Origin: an uncultured Prevotellaceae bacterium
GTDB taxonomy: Bacteria > Bacteroidota > Bacteroidia > Bacteroidales > Muribaculaceae
Length of the DNA: 64,000 nt
NCBI GenBank assembly: GCA_947169265.1
Contig: CAMVPC010000006.1
Coordinates: forward strand, 1 to 64,000
Reading direction: 5' to 3'
The translations under genes and the position numbers were made by a program. Each line of letters starts with the position of its first letter. Position 1 is the first letter of the stretch. Shown here in pieces: positions 17,725 through 26,345 of the stretch. The notes beneath the pieces are model-generated. The model did not search any database. It worked only from the letters and a program-made list of their open reading frames with translations, and was not told the DNA's origin.

Positions 17725-18552
17725 ATGGCAAACAACAGTAATTTCAACGGTTACGGCGGACAACAGCCGCCGCAGTACGGCCAGCCGCAGTATGGGCAAC
17801 AGCCTTACGGCGTGCCCGGATATGGCCAGCCGCAGTATGGCCAGCAGCCCTATCAGGCTCAAACGGCGCAATACCAGCGTGAAATGGTCTTTGGCCGCTA
17901 TTTGAGTAAAGTTATGAGCCGCGTCTATCTCAAGATGTTTGTCGCGCTCATCGTCACGGCGCTAACCGCGTTCTTCGTGAGCCATAACGATGCGCTGCTC
18001 AGTATGATTTATGGCAACCAAATCATCTTTTGGGGACTGATTATCGCCGAACTCGGCGTCGTGTTTGTCCTCTCGGGAATGATCAATAAGCTCAGTACGG
18101 CAGCCGCCACGGCGCTCTTCTACGGCTACAGCATCCTCAACGGAGTGACGCTTGCCGCCGTGTTTATCGCTTACACAGGCACTTCGATTGCGCTCACTTT
18201 CTTTGTCACGGCCGGCGTGTTCGGCGCCATGAGTGTATATGGCTACACGACCAAGCAGGACCTCACCAAGATAGGCTCTATCCTGTTCATGCTCTTGATT
18301 GGCGTCATCATCGCCTCGATTGTCAATATCTTCCTGGCCAGCAGCGCGCTCGACTGGATTATCTCCATCGTGGGTGTGGTCATCTTTGTGGGTCTCACCG
18401 CTTGGGATACGCAAAAGATTAAGAAGATGGCTGTGCAGACCGACGAACAGAACGTGGGCAAGCTCGCCACCATCGGCGCGCTCTCGCTCTACCTCGATTT
18501 CGTCAACCTGTTCCTGTACCTGCTGCGCTTCCTGGGCGCCAGCCGCAACTAA
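17725..18552 (+). CDS. Bax inhibitor-1/YccA family membrane protein
   Basis: This 275-residue integral membrane protein begins with a glycine/glutamine/tyrosine/proline-rich tail (about 1-50) built from near-repeats of YGQPQYGQQPY. A BI-1 (TMBIM) domain of about seven membrane helices follows, from VYLKMFVALIVTALTAFFV to the C-terminus. The family segment SVYGYTTKQDLTKIGSILFM and the late LYLDFVNLFLYLLRFLG are present. Proteins of this family are calcium-leak channels or modulators of membrane proteases such as FtsH. Together with the sigma-54 promoter this suggests a stress or nutrient-regulated role, which is an inference. A terminator follows. Confidence 0.93.
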   Translation: MANNSNFNGYGGQQPPQYGQPQYGQQPYGVPGYGQPQYGQQPYQAQTAQYQREMVFGRYLSKVMSRVYLKMFVALIVTALTAFFVSHNDALLSMIYGNQIIFWGLIIAELGVVFVLSGMINKLSTAAATALFYGYSILNGVTLAAVFIAYTGTSIALTFFVTAGVFGAMSVYGYTTKQDLTKIGSILFMLLIGVIIASIVNIFLASSALDWIISIVGVVIFVGLTAWDTQKIKKMAVQTDEQNVGKLATIGALSLYLDFVNLFLYLLRFLGASRN

Positions 18553-18572
18553 AGCGACACTTAACCCATAAC

Positions 18573-18611
18573 CGCGCCTCCGGCCCTATCGTCGGGGGCG
18601 CGTCATTTTTT
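18573..18611 (+). terminator. Rho-independent terminator
   Basis: A 10-bp stem (CGCGCCTCCG with CGGGGGCGCG, one G-T pair) is followed by a T-rich tail at 18605-18611, 20 bp after the Bax-inhibitor gene. Confidence 0.8.
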
Positions 18612-19376
18612 AACCCAAAACGGTCATTAGGCCGATTTGGGTTTATCTTCACGCTGAAAATGCCGAAAAACCGCGAAAAATCCGACAAATTTACCCGTTT
18701 TTCAGAAATCGAAATCCACGAAATTACGCGATATATCAGCTCATTGATGGAGCGCTCAAAATCATAGATACGGGGATTATCGACTCGCTACGAGGCTCTG
18801 CGGCCGAAGGTGGCGGACGGCTCCCCGAGGCCACGCGGACCTGCGGTCATGTTATTATGTGGATGCGCGTGTTTCAAGGGGGTAAAGGGTCACCTTTGGC
18901 GACAGCTATGTATTCGCTCGATACCCCGAGTGAAGGAGGCTTTCCCGCAAGCGTTAGTAAACGTTCTTTCACAGGTGGTTATTCAAAAGTTGCCCTTCGG
19001 GCGAGGGACTTGCCGAAGCCTCGGCGGCCTCATTGGCTCTCGAGATAGTACGCTCCATGAATTGTATAGTTAGCGTATTGAGATAGTCGCCCGAAATGGG
19101 ACTACCTATTATGATAAAGCCTCCTACTAATATTGATAAGTGTTTGGTGAAAATATGCAAAATGCCGTATAAATTATCTTAACATTAACACTATTTAACT
19201 AATTGGGGGGGGTAATTTTAAGACTTATATATACTTTTGCCGGTCTTTTGCCCTATTGCGGCGGTATTTGAGAGGTGTAAAAAGTACCGTCGTTACCAGG
19301 ACATAAAAAACATCTTCACGAAAACATCGCTAACTAAATTAATTTTAATTATTCACTTAAAATTTCAACTATTCGC
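18612..19376. other. Long non-coding stretch, possible gene remnant
   Basis: This 765-bp stretch holds no gene I can support. A minus-strand frame at about 18700-18790 reads IYDFERSINELIYRVI. Another at 18969-19160 reads YLNTLTIQFMERTISRAN. Both look more protein-like than random but are broken and unidentified, so this may be decayed coding sequence. Near the end, TACTTTTG at 19232-19239 is a possible -7 element for the 19377 gene, with no good -33. It would give a leader of about 130 nt. Confidence 0.45.
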
Positions 19377-22300
19377 ATGAAGAAGATTACCTTCTTGATG
19401 TTCTCGATGATGCTTGCGATTGCGGTGCTTCCAGTGATGGCGCAGAAGCCAGTGTGGCAGCAAAGCGACGCGAATGCCGAGAACTACCTTCCCAACCGCC
19501 GCGCCCTGACGGGCCGACATTGCATGGTCAACAAGTTGGTTAACGCGGTGGGTGTCGCCACGTGGATCGACAACCTCAACAATCTTGTTGACGAGGACCT
19601 CAACAACTATGCCACCTTCCCCAAGATTGTGGACGCGACAGTGACCGTGAACCCCATCACGAGTATTCGCGACTCCAAGAACCACTACGCCGCGGGCACC
19701 ACGGCGGGCTTCACGCTAGTGGCCGGCAGTAACTCGAGCCTCCTGGGCCTTGACATTATCAAGGCATTCGCCATCTCGTTCTATAATGAGGGCGAATTGG
19801 TGGGAACAGTCGCCGTTGAGACCGGTCAGAACATAGGAGGCGTGGGCCTCTCGTTGATTACCCTCCCCGGTTCGACCGATGTGAATATCGACTTGTCGGC
19901 CACCGCGCCCGGCGAATTCGATGAAGTCTGTCTCATGCCCTCCGGCGGAGTCGACCTCACGGCCATCACCGATACCAAAATAAAATATGCCTTCGTAGGC
20001 AACTATGTGACCAATACCATCACCGAGACCTCGATGCAGAACTACGCGTCAAGCCATGGACGCTTGAACTTCTCGCTTGACCAAGGCAAGAAGCAACGCG
20101 AGGGTGCAGAAGGTACGGCGGCAGCGACCCACACCGAACTCGGTTACTGGGCCGGTAGCGACCTGATTAACGACGATCTTACCGACGGTGTGGCCTGGGG
20201 TGTCATCGGCATCGGCGCCAACCTCGACGTGCGCATCGGTGCCGCGCCTAACCGCCAAGACCCCGACCAGAGCATGCCCTTCAAGAAAGGCTCCATTGTG
20301 GGCTTCAAGTACGGCAACGGCTCGGTGCTCGACCTGAGCGTGGGTAAGAGCGTCGACATCTATCTCTATAAGGGCCAATGGACCGAAGTGGAAGACACTT
20401 ATTGGACCACACCTTACACTTATTATGAATACCAACAAACCGAGGTGCAGCACGAAACGGTGTCGGTTTCGGTGCTCGGCCTCAACCTCATCAAGGGCGG
20501 CAACCAGTTTGTGAGCATCACCGCTAAGGAGGATTTCTCTCACGCGCGTATCGTGTTTCCCACTGGGCTTTCGCTCAACCTGGGCGGCACCAAGGCTTAT
20601 TATGCCTACGTGAGCGACCCTGCCGAGTCCTTGCACCACTGCGACCTGAACATCACGGCCAACACGATGATTTGCGACAGCGAGTCGCAGTATCAGCTGG
20701 GCATTGAAGGCGACATTCCTGTCACCTGGAGTATTGAGCAACAAGCCGGACCGGCCACCATCGACGAGAACAATGTGCTCACCATGGGCGCTACCGGCGA
20801 GTATGTGGTTCGCGCCACAGCCCAAGACGGCTGTTACGCCGAGACCGTCATCACGCGCGGCCTTGAAGTGGACGAGAACGACTGCGACGTGCCCGTTGTC
20901 AACATCACCGACGACGCTCCGCAGTACAGCCTCAGCGAGAGCGCCAGTCTGGGCGGCGGCGCGCTCATCACTATCAACAATAACTTGGGCGACCCCGAGA
21001 ACGTGTTGAGTCCGAGCTTGAACGACTATGCCACCTACAACCAAGTGCTCAACGGCACCGTGGCCCAGAACCTGCCCATCGTGGGCGTGAAGAAGAATAC
21101 GGGTTCGTTCTCTACGGGCGACAAGCGCCGCATCGGCTTCATCGTCGAGACGCGCTCGTCGGGCCTCACTGCCGAGGTGCTCGACCTGTTCCGCATTGTC
21201 ACCTATAATAATGGTGTGGAAACTTACAACTCGCTCGTCAAGGAGAACAACGCGGTGAAAGTCAAGCTTATCGGTAGCAGCAAGGTGCAAAAGATGAGCC
21301 TCGCCATCACCGTGCCCGCCGATGTCGACTTCAACGAATTTGTTCTGTGGAAGTCGGGCGTGCTCAAGCTCGACCTCGACCGCTTCCGCATCTACTACGC
21401 CTTCGACGAGGCCATTCCCGCCGACCAAGAGGTGAGTCCGTGCGACGACCCGCTCAGCTGCGGCTCGACGCTGCTGTCGCCCAACACGGGCGCTACGCTC
21501 AACCACAACGAACTCCAGTTTGCCGGAGCCATCAACGTGGCCAATGTGATTGACAACTTGAGCTACCTCGTTGATGACGATGTGACCACCGGCGTGAGCA
21601 TCACCAACACCGTGTCGCTGGGTACCGGCACCGTGCTCGCCATCGACCTGGGCCGCGTTTACGACGCTACCCACCAGGTGGGAATCATCGTGGACAACAA
21701 GACCTATCTCGCCGGCGTGAAGGCCGGAAGCTGGCTCACTATCAAAACCTATCTCAACGGCGTGGAAACCGGCGATGTGCAAAACGACTGGAGCGTGCTC
21801 GGCGTCAACGCCCTGGGCTACGGCGACAAGAGCTACCTATATATGAACCCCACCAAGCCCTACGACGAGGTGCGCCTCACCATAGCCTCGATTGCCAACG
21901 TGCTGTCGGTGAATCAACTCTACTACGGTATCTTCATCCGCGGCGACTATGACCACGACGGAATTCCCGATTGCCGCGATGACGACTCGTGTGCCGACGA
22001 GTTCACCCTCGATGAGGAAGCCACCGTGCTCGCCAAGGAGAAAGACTACGACCAGGGCAACCTCGTGCTGCACCGCACGCTCTCGAAGGAGCGCTGGAAC
22101 TGCCTCGTGCTGCCGGTGAACCTCAACTGGCTGCAACTGCGCAACGCTTTCGGTAACGAGGTGCAGATTGCCTCGCCTGATGAACTTATCGAGAACGACG
22201 CGAAAAACCGCAGTATTCTCTCGTTCGACCCCATCACGGCCGATGACGGCACCGACGTGATTATCGCCGGGCAGTACTACCTCATCAAGCCCTATCGCGA

Positions 22301-22853
22301 CCCCGACCTCGACGAAACGATGACTTACACGGCACTCGACGGCACCACTGTCAACGGCCCCATCTACTTCATCCCCAAGGTGAACTACTACCGCGAGGTG
22401 GCCGAGGTGCCCGTGCCCACCCAGGAAATCTTGAGCAGCCAAGCATCATCGGCACCCGCCCGCGCCGGCTCGACCCTGGGCCGTGCCACGACCAATGAGC
22501 ACAAAGCCGTGCTCCACGGCTCGAACGTGCACCTCGATGGCGCCACTAACGCCAAGGTGGCCGCCGGTAACTACCTCTTCGACGAGAAGGGCGAACTCTG
22601 GGCTAAGGAGAGCGACCAGGAAATGCTGGGATTCCGCTTCTACATCGAGAATAAGACCGACAAGATTCTCACCTACGACGCCGATGGAGACGGCGTAGTG
22701 ACCGCTATCGACGAAATCAATGCCGACAACCGCCAGGCCAAGAAGGGAATCTTCACCCTTGACGGCCGCCGCGTCATGGGCGCCACCAGCGCCGACGAGC
22801 TGCCCATGGGCATCTACATCGTTGATGGCGTGAAAGTTGTCGTCACCAAATAA
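19377..22853 (+). CDS. Large secreted surface protein with type IX-like C-terminal tail
   Basis: This 1158-residue protein has a signal peptide ending at VMAQ (about residue 22). It contains at least three copies of a roughly 170-residue beta-sandwich module. Each has the pattern LSP-LN-YATY / VVDNLNYLVDDD-V, then a glycine-rich strand pair and a late strand with YYAF or YYGI (ends near 225, 690 and 855). A later segment NPDHDGIPDCRDDDSC (about 860) resembles a thrombospondin-type-3 calcium loop. The end (about 1115-1158, with GIFTLDGRRVMG and LPMGIYIVDGVKVVV) fits a type IX-secretion C-terminal domain. No enzyme motif was seen. An adhesin-like or structural surface role is likely but unproven. 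Confidence 0.82.
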   Translation: MKKITFLMFSMMLAIAVLPVMAQKPVWQQSDANAENYLPNRRALTGRHCMVNKLVNAVGVATWIDNLNNLVDEDLNNYATFPKIVDATVTVNPITSIRDSKNHYAAGTTAGFTLVAGSNSSLLGLDIIKAFAISFYNEGELVGTVAVETGQNIGGVGLSLITLPGSTDVNIDLSATAPGEFDEVCLMPSGGVDLTAITDTKIKYAFVGNYVTNTITETSMQNYASSHGRLNFSLDQGKKQREGAEGTAAATHTELGYWAGSDLINDDLTDGVAWGVIGIGANLDVRIGAAPNRQDPDQSMPFKKGSIVGFKYGNGSVLDLSVGKSVDIYLYKGQWTEVEDTYWTTPYTYYEYQQTEVQHETVSVSVLGLNLIKGGNQFVSITAKEDFSHARIVFPTGLSLNLGGTKAYYAYVSDPAESLHHCDLNITANTMICDSESQYQLGIEGDIPVTWSIEQQAGPATIDENNVLTMGATGEYVVRATAQDGCYAETVITRGLEVDENDCDVPVVNITDDAPQYSLSESASLGGGALITINNNLGDPENVLSPSLNDYATYNQVLNGTVAQNLPIVGVKKNTGSFSTGDKRRIGFIVETRSSGLTAEVLDLFRIVTYNNGVETYNSLVKENNAVKVKLIGSSKVQKMSLAITVPADVDFNEFVLWKSGVLKLDLDRFRIYYAFDEAIPADQEVSPCDDPLSCGSTLLSPNTGATLNHNELQFAGAINVANVIDNLSYLVDDDVTTGVSITNTVSLGTGTVLAIDLGRVYDATHQVGIIVDNKTYLAGVKAGSWLTIKTYLNGVETGDVQNDWSVLGVNALGYGDKSYLYMNPTKPYDEVRLTIASIANVLSVNQLYYGIFIRGDYDHDGIPDCRDDDSCADEFTLDEEATVLAKEKDYDQGNLVLHRTLSKERWNCLVLPVNLNWLQLRNAFGNEVQIASPDELIENDAKNRSILSFDPITADDGTDVIIAGQYYLIKPYRDPDLDETMTYTALDGTTVNGPIYFIPKVNYYREVAEVPVPTQEILSSQASSAPARAGSTLGRATTNEHKAVLHGSNVHLDGATNAKVAAGNYLFDEKGELWAKESDQEMLGFRFYIENKTDKILTYDADGDGVVTAIDEINADNRQAKKGIFTLDGRRVMGATSADELPMGIYIVDGVKVVVTK

Positions 22854-22895
22854 GAAACAGTAGTTTTCTATAATCAGGTGCTATCGCACCAAGCG

Positions 22896-22934
22896 ACGGG
22901 CCGCACCCACAACAGGGTAGCGGCCCGTTTTTTC
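22896..22934 (+). terminator. Rho-independent terminator
   Basis: A perfect 9-bp stem (ACGGGCCGC with GCGGCCCGT) is followed by a T-run, about 40 bp after the 1158-residue surface-protein gene. Confidence 0.85.
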
Positions 22935-22993
22935 TTTTAGACATGGAGAACATATTTTTCTTAGACATAGAGACGTAGAGGACATGTTTTTTT

Positions 22994-23050
22994 CTTTATG
23001 TCTTTATGTCTAAAAATAATGTCTTTATGTCTTAAATTTAGCTTTATGTC
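22994..23050. repeat. Four copies of CTTTATGTC
   Basis: The 9-mer CTTTATGTC occurs at 22994, 23002, 23023 and 23042 in an AT-rich tract between two convergent genes. Related inverted forms (GACATAGAG) lie just upstream near 22964. No function can be assigned; it may be a binding-site array or simple-sequence slippage. Confidence 0.6.
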
Positions 23051-23064
23051 GGGAAGGGAGGGGG

Positions 23065-23910
23065 TCAGGTGAGGGTGACGGCGATGCGCACATGTTTGCC
23101 GAGTTCGATGATGTCGCCGTCGTGCAACAGGTGGAGCTGTGAGGTGTCGGTGAGCTCGCGCACGTCGGCGCCGCTGATGATTTTCGTGGCGCATCCGCCG
23201 GTGTCGCGACATCCCGAGGGCGTGGCCTGCAGATAGAAGTTACCGTTGCGGAAAATCAGAATTGCCTGCTGGCTGCTGACGTAGCTGTTGAAGCGCGCCA
23301 TGACGTCGGGGGTGTCGTCGTCGCGCACCACGATGTCGTTAGTCCAGTGGGTGTCGCGACTGCCTCGCAGTCCCCGTCCCAAGCGGAACTCGGTCTTGGC
23401 GCGGGTGTCGAGCATGTAGACGGGTTGTGCCAGCGTGCCGTGGCCGCTTACCTCGCTCAGCGAGATGCGTGCCCCGGGTGCTGAGGGAGTATCGGTGGGC
23501 GTAGGCCCGTTGTCGTTCAGCGTGAAACTCACGTTGTGGCACAGCTGTCGCGCGCCGGCCGGGGCGTCGTCGTGCCGCAGCACGTGGTCTGTGAGGGAGA
23601 TGCGGTCGAAGTCGGCGTCGTCGAGTCTCAACCTGAGCAGGTTGATGAAGTCGTCGTCCTTGAGCGCCAGCGCGGTGACGGTGTCGGTGGTCCAGAGGGT
23701 GATTGAGGTCACGTTGTCCTCGATGCCGTGTAAGGCCTGCAGGTTGTCGATGAGTCGCCGCACGACGTCTTCGCGCAGCTGCACCACATGAGCTGCCTCG
23801 TCGTGGTCGGCGGTGACCTTCGGGTCGGCGGGTTCGTGCCGCGTCGGCTCGTTGTCGCGCTCCACGGGGTTGAAGATGCGCTTGAGGGCGTTGAGAAAAG
23901 AGTTTGCCAT
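23065..23910 (-). CDS. FHA-domain protein (second FHA of the kinase/SEDS operon)
   Basis: This 281-residue protein has no signal peptide. After an amphipathic N-terminus (about 1-20, FLNALKRIFNP) comes an alpha/beta region (about 40-150). The C-terminal half (about 165-281) has the forkhead-associated pattern: a first strand with RLGRGLRG, a central NDIVV before a variable loop, SSQQAILIFRNGNFYLQ, and a last turn LHDGDIIELGKHVRIAV. FHA domains bind phosphothreonine peptides. It is the last gene of the operon, after the Ser/Thr kinase. I start it at the ATG 23908-23910; a longer frame to 23964 runs through a dispersed repeat and is unlikely. It is a probable kinase substrate or reader. Confidence 0.82.
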   Translation of the reverse strand: MANSFLNALKRIFNPVERDNEPTRHEPADPKVTADHDEAAHVVQLREDVVRRLIDNLQALHGIEDNVTSITLWTTDTVTALALKDDDFINLLRLRLDDADFDRISLTDHVLRHDDAPAGARQLCHNVSFTLNDNGPTPTDTPSAPGARISLSEVSGHGTLAQPVYMLDTRAKTEFRLGRGLRGSRDTHWTNDIVVRDDDTPDVMARFNSYVSSQQAILIFRNGNFYLQATPSGCRDTGGCATKIISGADVRELTDTSQLHLLHDGDIIELGKHVRIAVTLT

Positions 23911-23934
23911 TTTGATGAATGAGGAATTAATTGT

Positions 23935-23971
23935 TCGAGACTGCGTCTCGAAGTACACAAACATGAGACAC
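23935..23971 (+). repeat. Dispersed palindromic repeat, copy A
   Basis: This is a 37-bp element with the core palindrome CGAGACTGCGTCTCG. It matches copy B (44444-44480) at 34 of 37 positions and copy C (15818-15838, inverted) over the 21-bp core. It lies in the only sizeable gap (71 bp) within the kinase operon. Confidence 0.75.
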
Positions 23972-23981
23972 AGTTACATAC

Positions 23982-25628
23982 TTATATCGCTATATCGCGG
24001 TGGCCGTTGAAGCGGCGGTAGTTCATGAAGCACAGCAGCAAAGCCGCCGCGGCGAGCATGGCGATGATGCCGAGGGTGGCATAGGCGAGCGGTTCGCTGT
24101 CGAGTAGGCTGAAGATGCCCGTCGGCTTGGGGTCGATGAAGAGCGCGGCGATGCCCGCGAGCACGAGTGCCGTGGTGAGCGTGAGCAATGGCCAGTTGAC
24201 CTTGCGTTGTCCGGCGAGGATTTGCTCCTGTCGTTGTCGTGCCAGTGTGGTCATGGTGATGGTGGCGGCCGTCCAGGCGGCGATTACCCAGCATCCGAGA
24301 ACGGGCGCGTTGAAGCGCGCACCGGCAAACGTGTGGCAGAGCCAAGTGATGACAGCCACGAGCGTGGTGGCGACAAGCATGAGCGTGGTGGCGGTGGCCA
24401 TGGTTCTGACAGTGGCGCGCAGGGCGGTGGAGGGTGTGGTGCGCCGCTCGTTGTCGAGCGCCACGGCGAGTCGTTCGCGTTCGTCGTTGAGGGTGGCGAG
24501 TCGCTCGCTGTAGTGTTGCACGTCAGCGCGCGCCTCATCGAGTTGTTGCTCGAGTTGCCGTTTTTCGTGCCGCAGGTCATCGATTTTGTCGTCGAGGAGA
24601 GCTGTGGGAAGGTCGTGTGAGCGCTCGGCATGGGCGTTGATGTTGTCGAGGACCTCGCGTGCGTTGGCATAGCGGTCGTTGGGGTCCTTGGCGAGGCATC
24701 GCAGGATGATGTTCTCGAGCCAGCGGGGGTAGTCTTTGGTCCACGCCTCGCCTGGGTGTGTGGCCTCGAATGCGGCTTTCCTGAGCGGCTCGATGGGTGG
24801 TGGCGTGTCCTGCATGTGGTGAGTATAGAGTTCGTGGCGGGCCTGTTCGCTGGCCATCGCCATGGGGTCGAGGGGGAAGGGCACGCGCCCGGCAAGCACT
24901 TCGTAGAGGAGAATGCCGAGGCTGTAAACGTCGGTCCACGGGCCGATACCCTGGGCGTATTTGCCGGGTTCCCACTTCTCGGGTGCGAGGTACTCGAGTG
25001 CGCCGTCGTTGCGCGCGCTGCTCTTGACGGCCTGCCCGTCTTGCACCGAGAGGCCGAAGTCGAGCAGCACGAAACTGCCGTCGACGTCGCGCCGCATGAT
25101 GTTGTTGCTGTGCAGGTCGTTGTGGGTGACGCCGTATTTCTTGACGAGCTCACGCTCCTTTTCGGGCGAGATGAGATAGCGGGTGGCATCGTTCGGGTCG
25201 GGCTCGAGTTCGTCGGTTTCGGGGCTCATGAGGTATTTGTAGATGTCGACGTGGCAGTAAGCGAGCGCGCCCACTATTTCGCGCACGAATCGCATGACCT
25301 CGTCAATGGGCATGAACCGCACGCGCGCCAGGTAGTCGTTGAGCGTCTCGCCCTGGATGAAGTCCATCTCAACGGTGGCGCGGTTGTCGATGAGCCGCGG
25401 CTCGTAGATGCGCACGATGTTGGGGTGCCCGCCGTTGCCCAGCCTGAGCAGCACGGCGCACTCCTTGAGGAACGTCTGGTAGGCCTTGTCGTGCTCGTCG
25501 GTGACCAGTTCCTTTGATTCCTTGATGGCACGGATGTAGCCCAGTTCGCGGTGCCTCACCTTCCAGATGGAGGCGAAAGCGCCGTTTCCTATGAGGCGGA
25601 GTTTCTCGTATTGGTCAATATTAGCCAT
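23982..25628 (-). CDS. Membrane Ser/Thr protein kinase (Hanks type)
   Basis: This 548-residue kinase phosphorylates proteins on Ser/Thr. The cytosolic kinase domain (about 7-320) has the glycine loop LIGNGAFASIW, the ATP lysine K36 in IRAIKES, catalytic D171 in THNDLHSNN, and D190 in LLDFGLS. The usual HRD arginine is replaced by asparagine, and HSNN stands where KPEN is common, so it is a non-RD kinase. A coiled coil (about 340-395) leads into about four membrane helices (about 400-540). There is no extracellular PASTA sensor, unlike PknB. It lies 18 bp after the GYF_2 gene in the operon that also encodes the phosphatase and FHA proteins. Confidence 0.92.
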   Translation of the reverse strand: MANIDQYEKLRLIGNGAFASIWKVRHRELGYIRAIKESKELVTDEHDKAYQTFLKECAVLLRLGNGGHPNIVRIYEPRLIDNRATVEMDFIQGETLNDYLARVRFMPIDEVMRFVREIVGALAYCHVDIYKYLMSPETDELEPDPNDATRYLISPEKERELVKKYGVTHNDLHSNNIMRRDVDGSFVLLDFGLSVQDGQAVKSSARNDGALEYLAPEKWEPGKYAQGIGPWTDVYSLGILLYEVLAGRVPFPLDPMAMASEQARHELYTHHMQDTPPPIEPLRKAAFEATHPGEAWTKDYPRWLENIILRCLAKDPNDRYANAREVLDNINAHAERSHDLPTALLDDKIDDLRHEKRQLEQQLDEARADVQHYSERLATLNDERERLAVALDNERRTTPSTALRATVRTMATATTLMLVATTLVAVITWLCHTFAGARFNAPVLGCWVIAAWTAATITMTTLARQRQEQILAGQRKVNWPLLTLTTALVLAGIAALFIDPKPTGIFSLLDSEPLAYATLGIIAMLAAAALLLCFMNYRRFNGHRDIAI

Positions 25629-25646
25629 AATAAGTGATGGAGATTA

Positions 25647-26327
25647 TTATTTTGGTACCGCTTCGTAATCGTATTCATCGTCAACAGTGACGGCCTCGGC
25701 CGGTTCCTCTTGGGCAGGCACGGTGTTGTAGACGTCATCGCTGTAGAATTCGACCGGCGCTTCGGTTGCGACTGTATCGTAGTCGTCGTAATGCGTTCTC
25801 GCGGTGTTGTCGCAATTATGTACTATCAGGGCAAGCAAGACGAGCGCGCCGATGACGATAAAAAGAGTAGCAATGGCTGTGGCACCCAAACAGCCCGAGT
25901 CGTCGTTGTTTTTTGGGGGCGCGGCAACGGGCGGCGCGGCAACGGGCGGCGTGGTGGCGGGAGACTCGTCAGCGGGTTGCGGGAAGGTTACAGGTTTCCA
26001 TTCTTCCTGTGATTGTGAGGAAGCAGTAGTTGGGGTGATGGCCTCCTTCTCGGCGAGTTTTTTCTCGAGTTCGGTGAGGCGCGCCTGCAGGTCTTGAATT
26101 TGCCGCGCGGTGTTGTCGGTGTCGGGCGCCGGCTGTTGTGGGCTGTTTCGCTCCCGGTCGAGAAGCGCTTTGAGCTCGGGGATGTCACCGGCTTTGGTCC
26201 AGTTGGGCTGTCCTTGGAACCACACGAGGGTGTCGGGGGTGATACCCTGCCGCATGATGTTGTCGAGGGTGAACGGTCCGGCCTCGTTGCCGTCGATGAA
26301 GATAAAGAATTGGGTGTCTTTTTGCAT
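25647..26327 (-). CDS. GYF_2-domain single-pass membrane protein
   Basis: This 226-residue protein begins with a GYF_2-type domain (about 5-60). Its conserved pattern is FIDGNEAGPFTLDNIMRQG, then TLVWFQGQPNWTKAGDI. A coiled coil (about 75-100) and a proline/alanine-rich linker follow, then one membrane helix (about 147-170, ATAIATLFIVIGALVLLALI) and an acidic extracytoplasmic tail. GYF-like domains bind proline-rich peptides. In this operon it sits between the SEDS-PBP fusion and the kinase with 18-bp gaps on both sides, so it may be an adaptor that places the two together. That role is an inference. Confidence 0.85.
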   Translation of the reverse strand: MQKDTQFFIFIDGNEAGPFTLDNIMRQGITPDTLVWFQGQPNWTKAGDIPELKALLDRERNSPQQPAPDTDNTARQIQDLQARLTELEKKLAEKEAITPTTASSQSQEEWKPVTFPQPADESPATTPPVAAPPVAAPPKNNDDSGCLGATAIATLFIVIGALVLLALIVHNCDNTARTHYDDYDTVATEAPVEFYSDDVYNTVPAQEEPAEAVTVDDEYDYEAVPK

Positions 26328-26345
26328 ATTGTGATAGGATTTACG

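Noticed and set aside
20049..21782. 577-residue open frame on the minus strand
   Set aside because: It is antisense to the 1158-residue surface protein and reads as His/Val/Ala-rich sequence with no domain. High GC and codon bias create long shadow frames in this genome.
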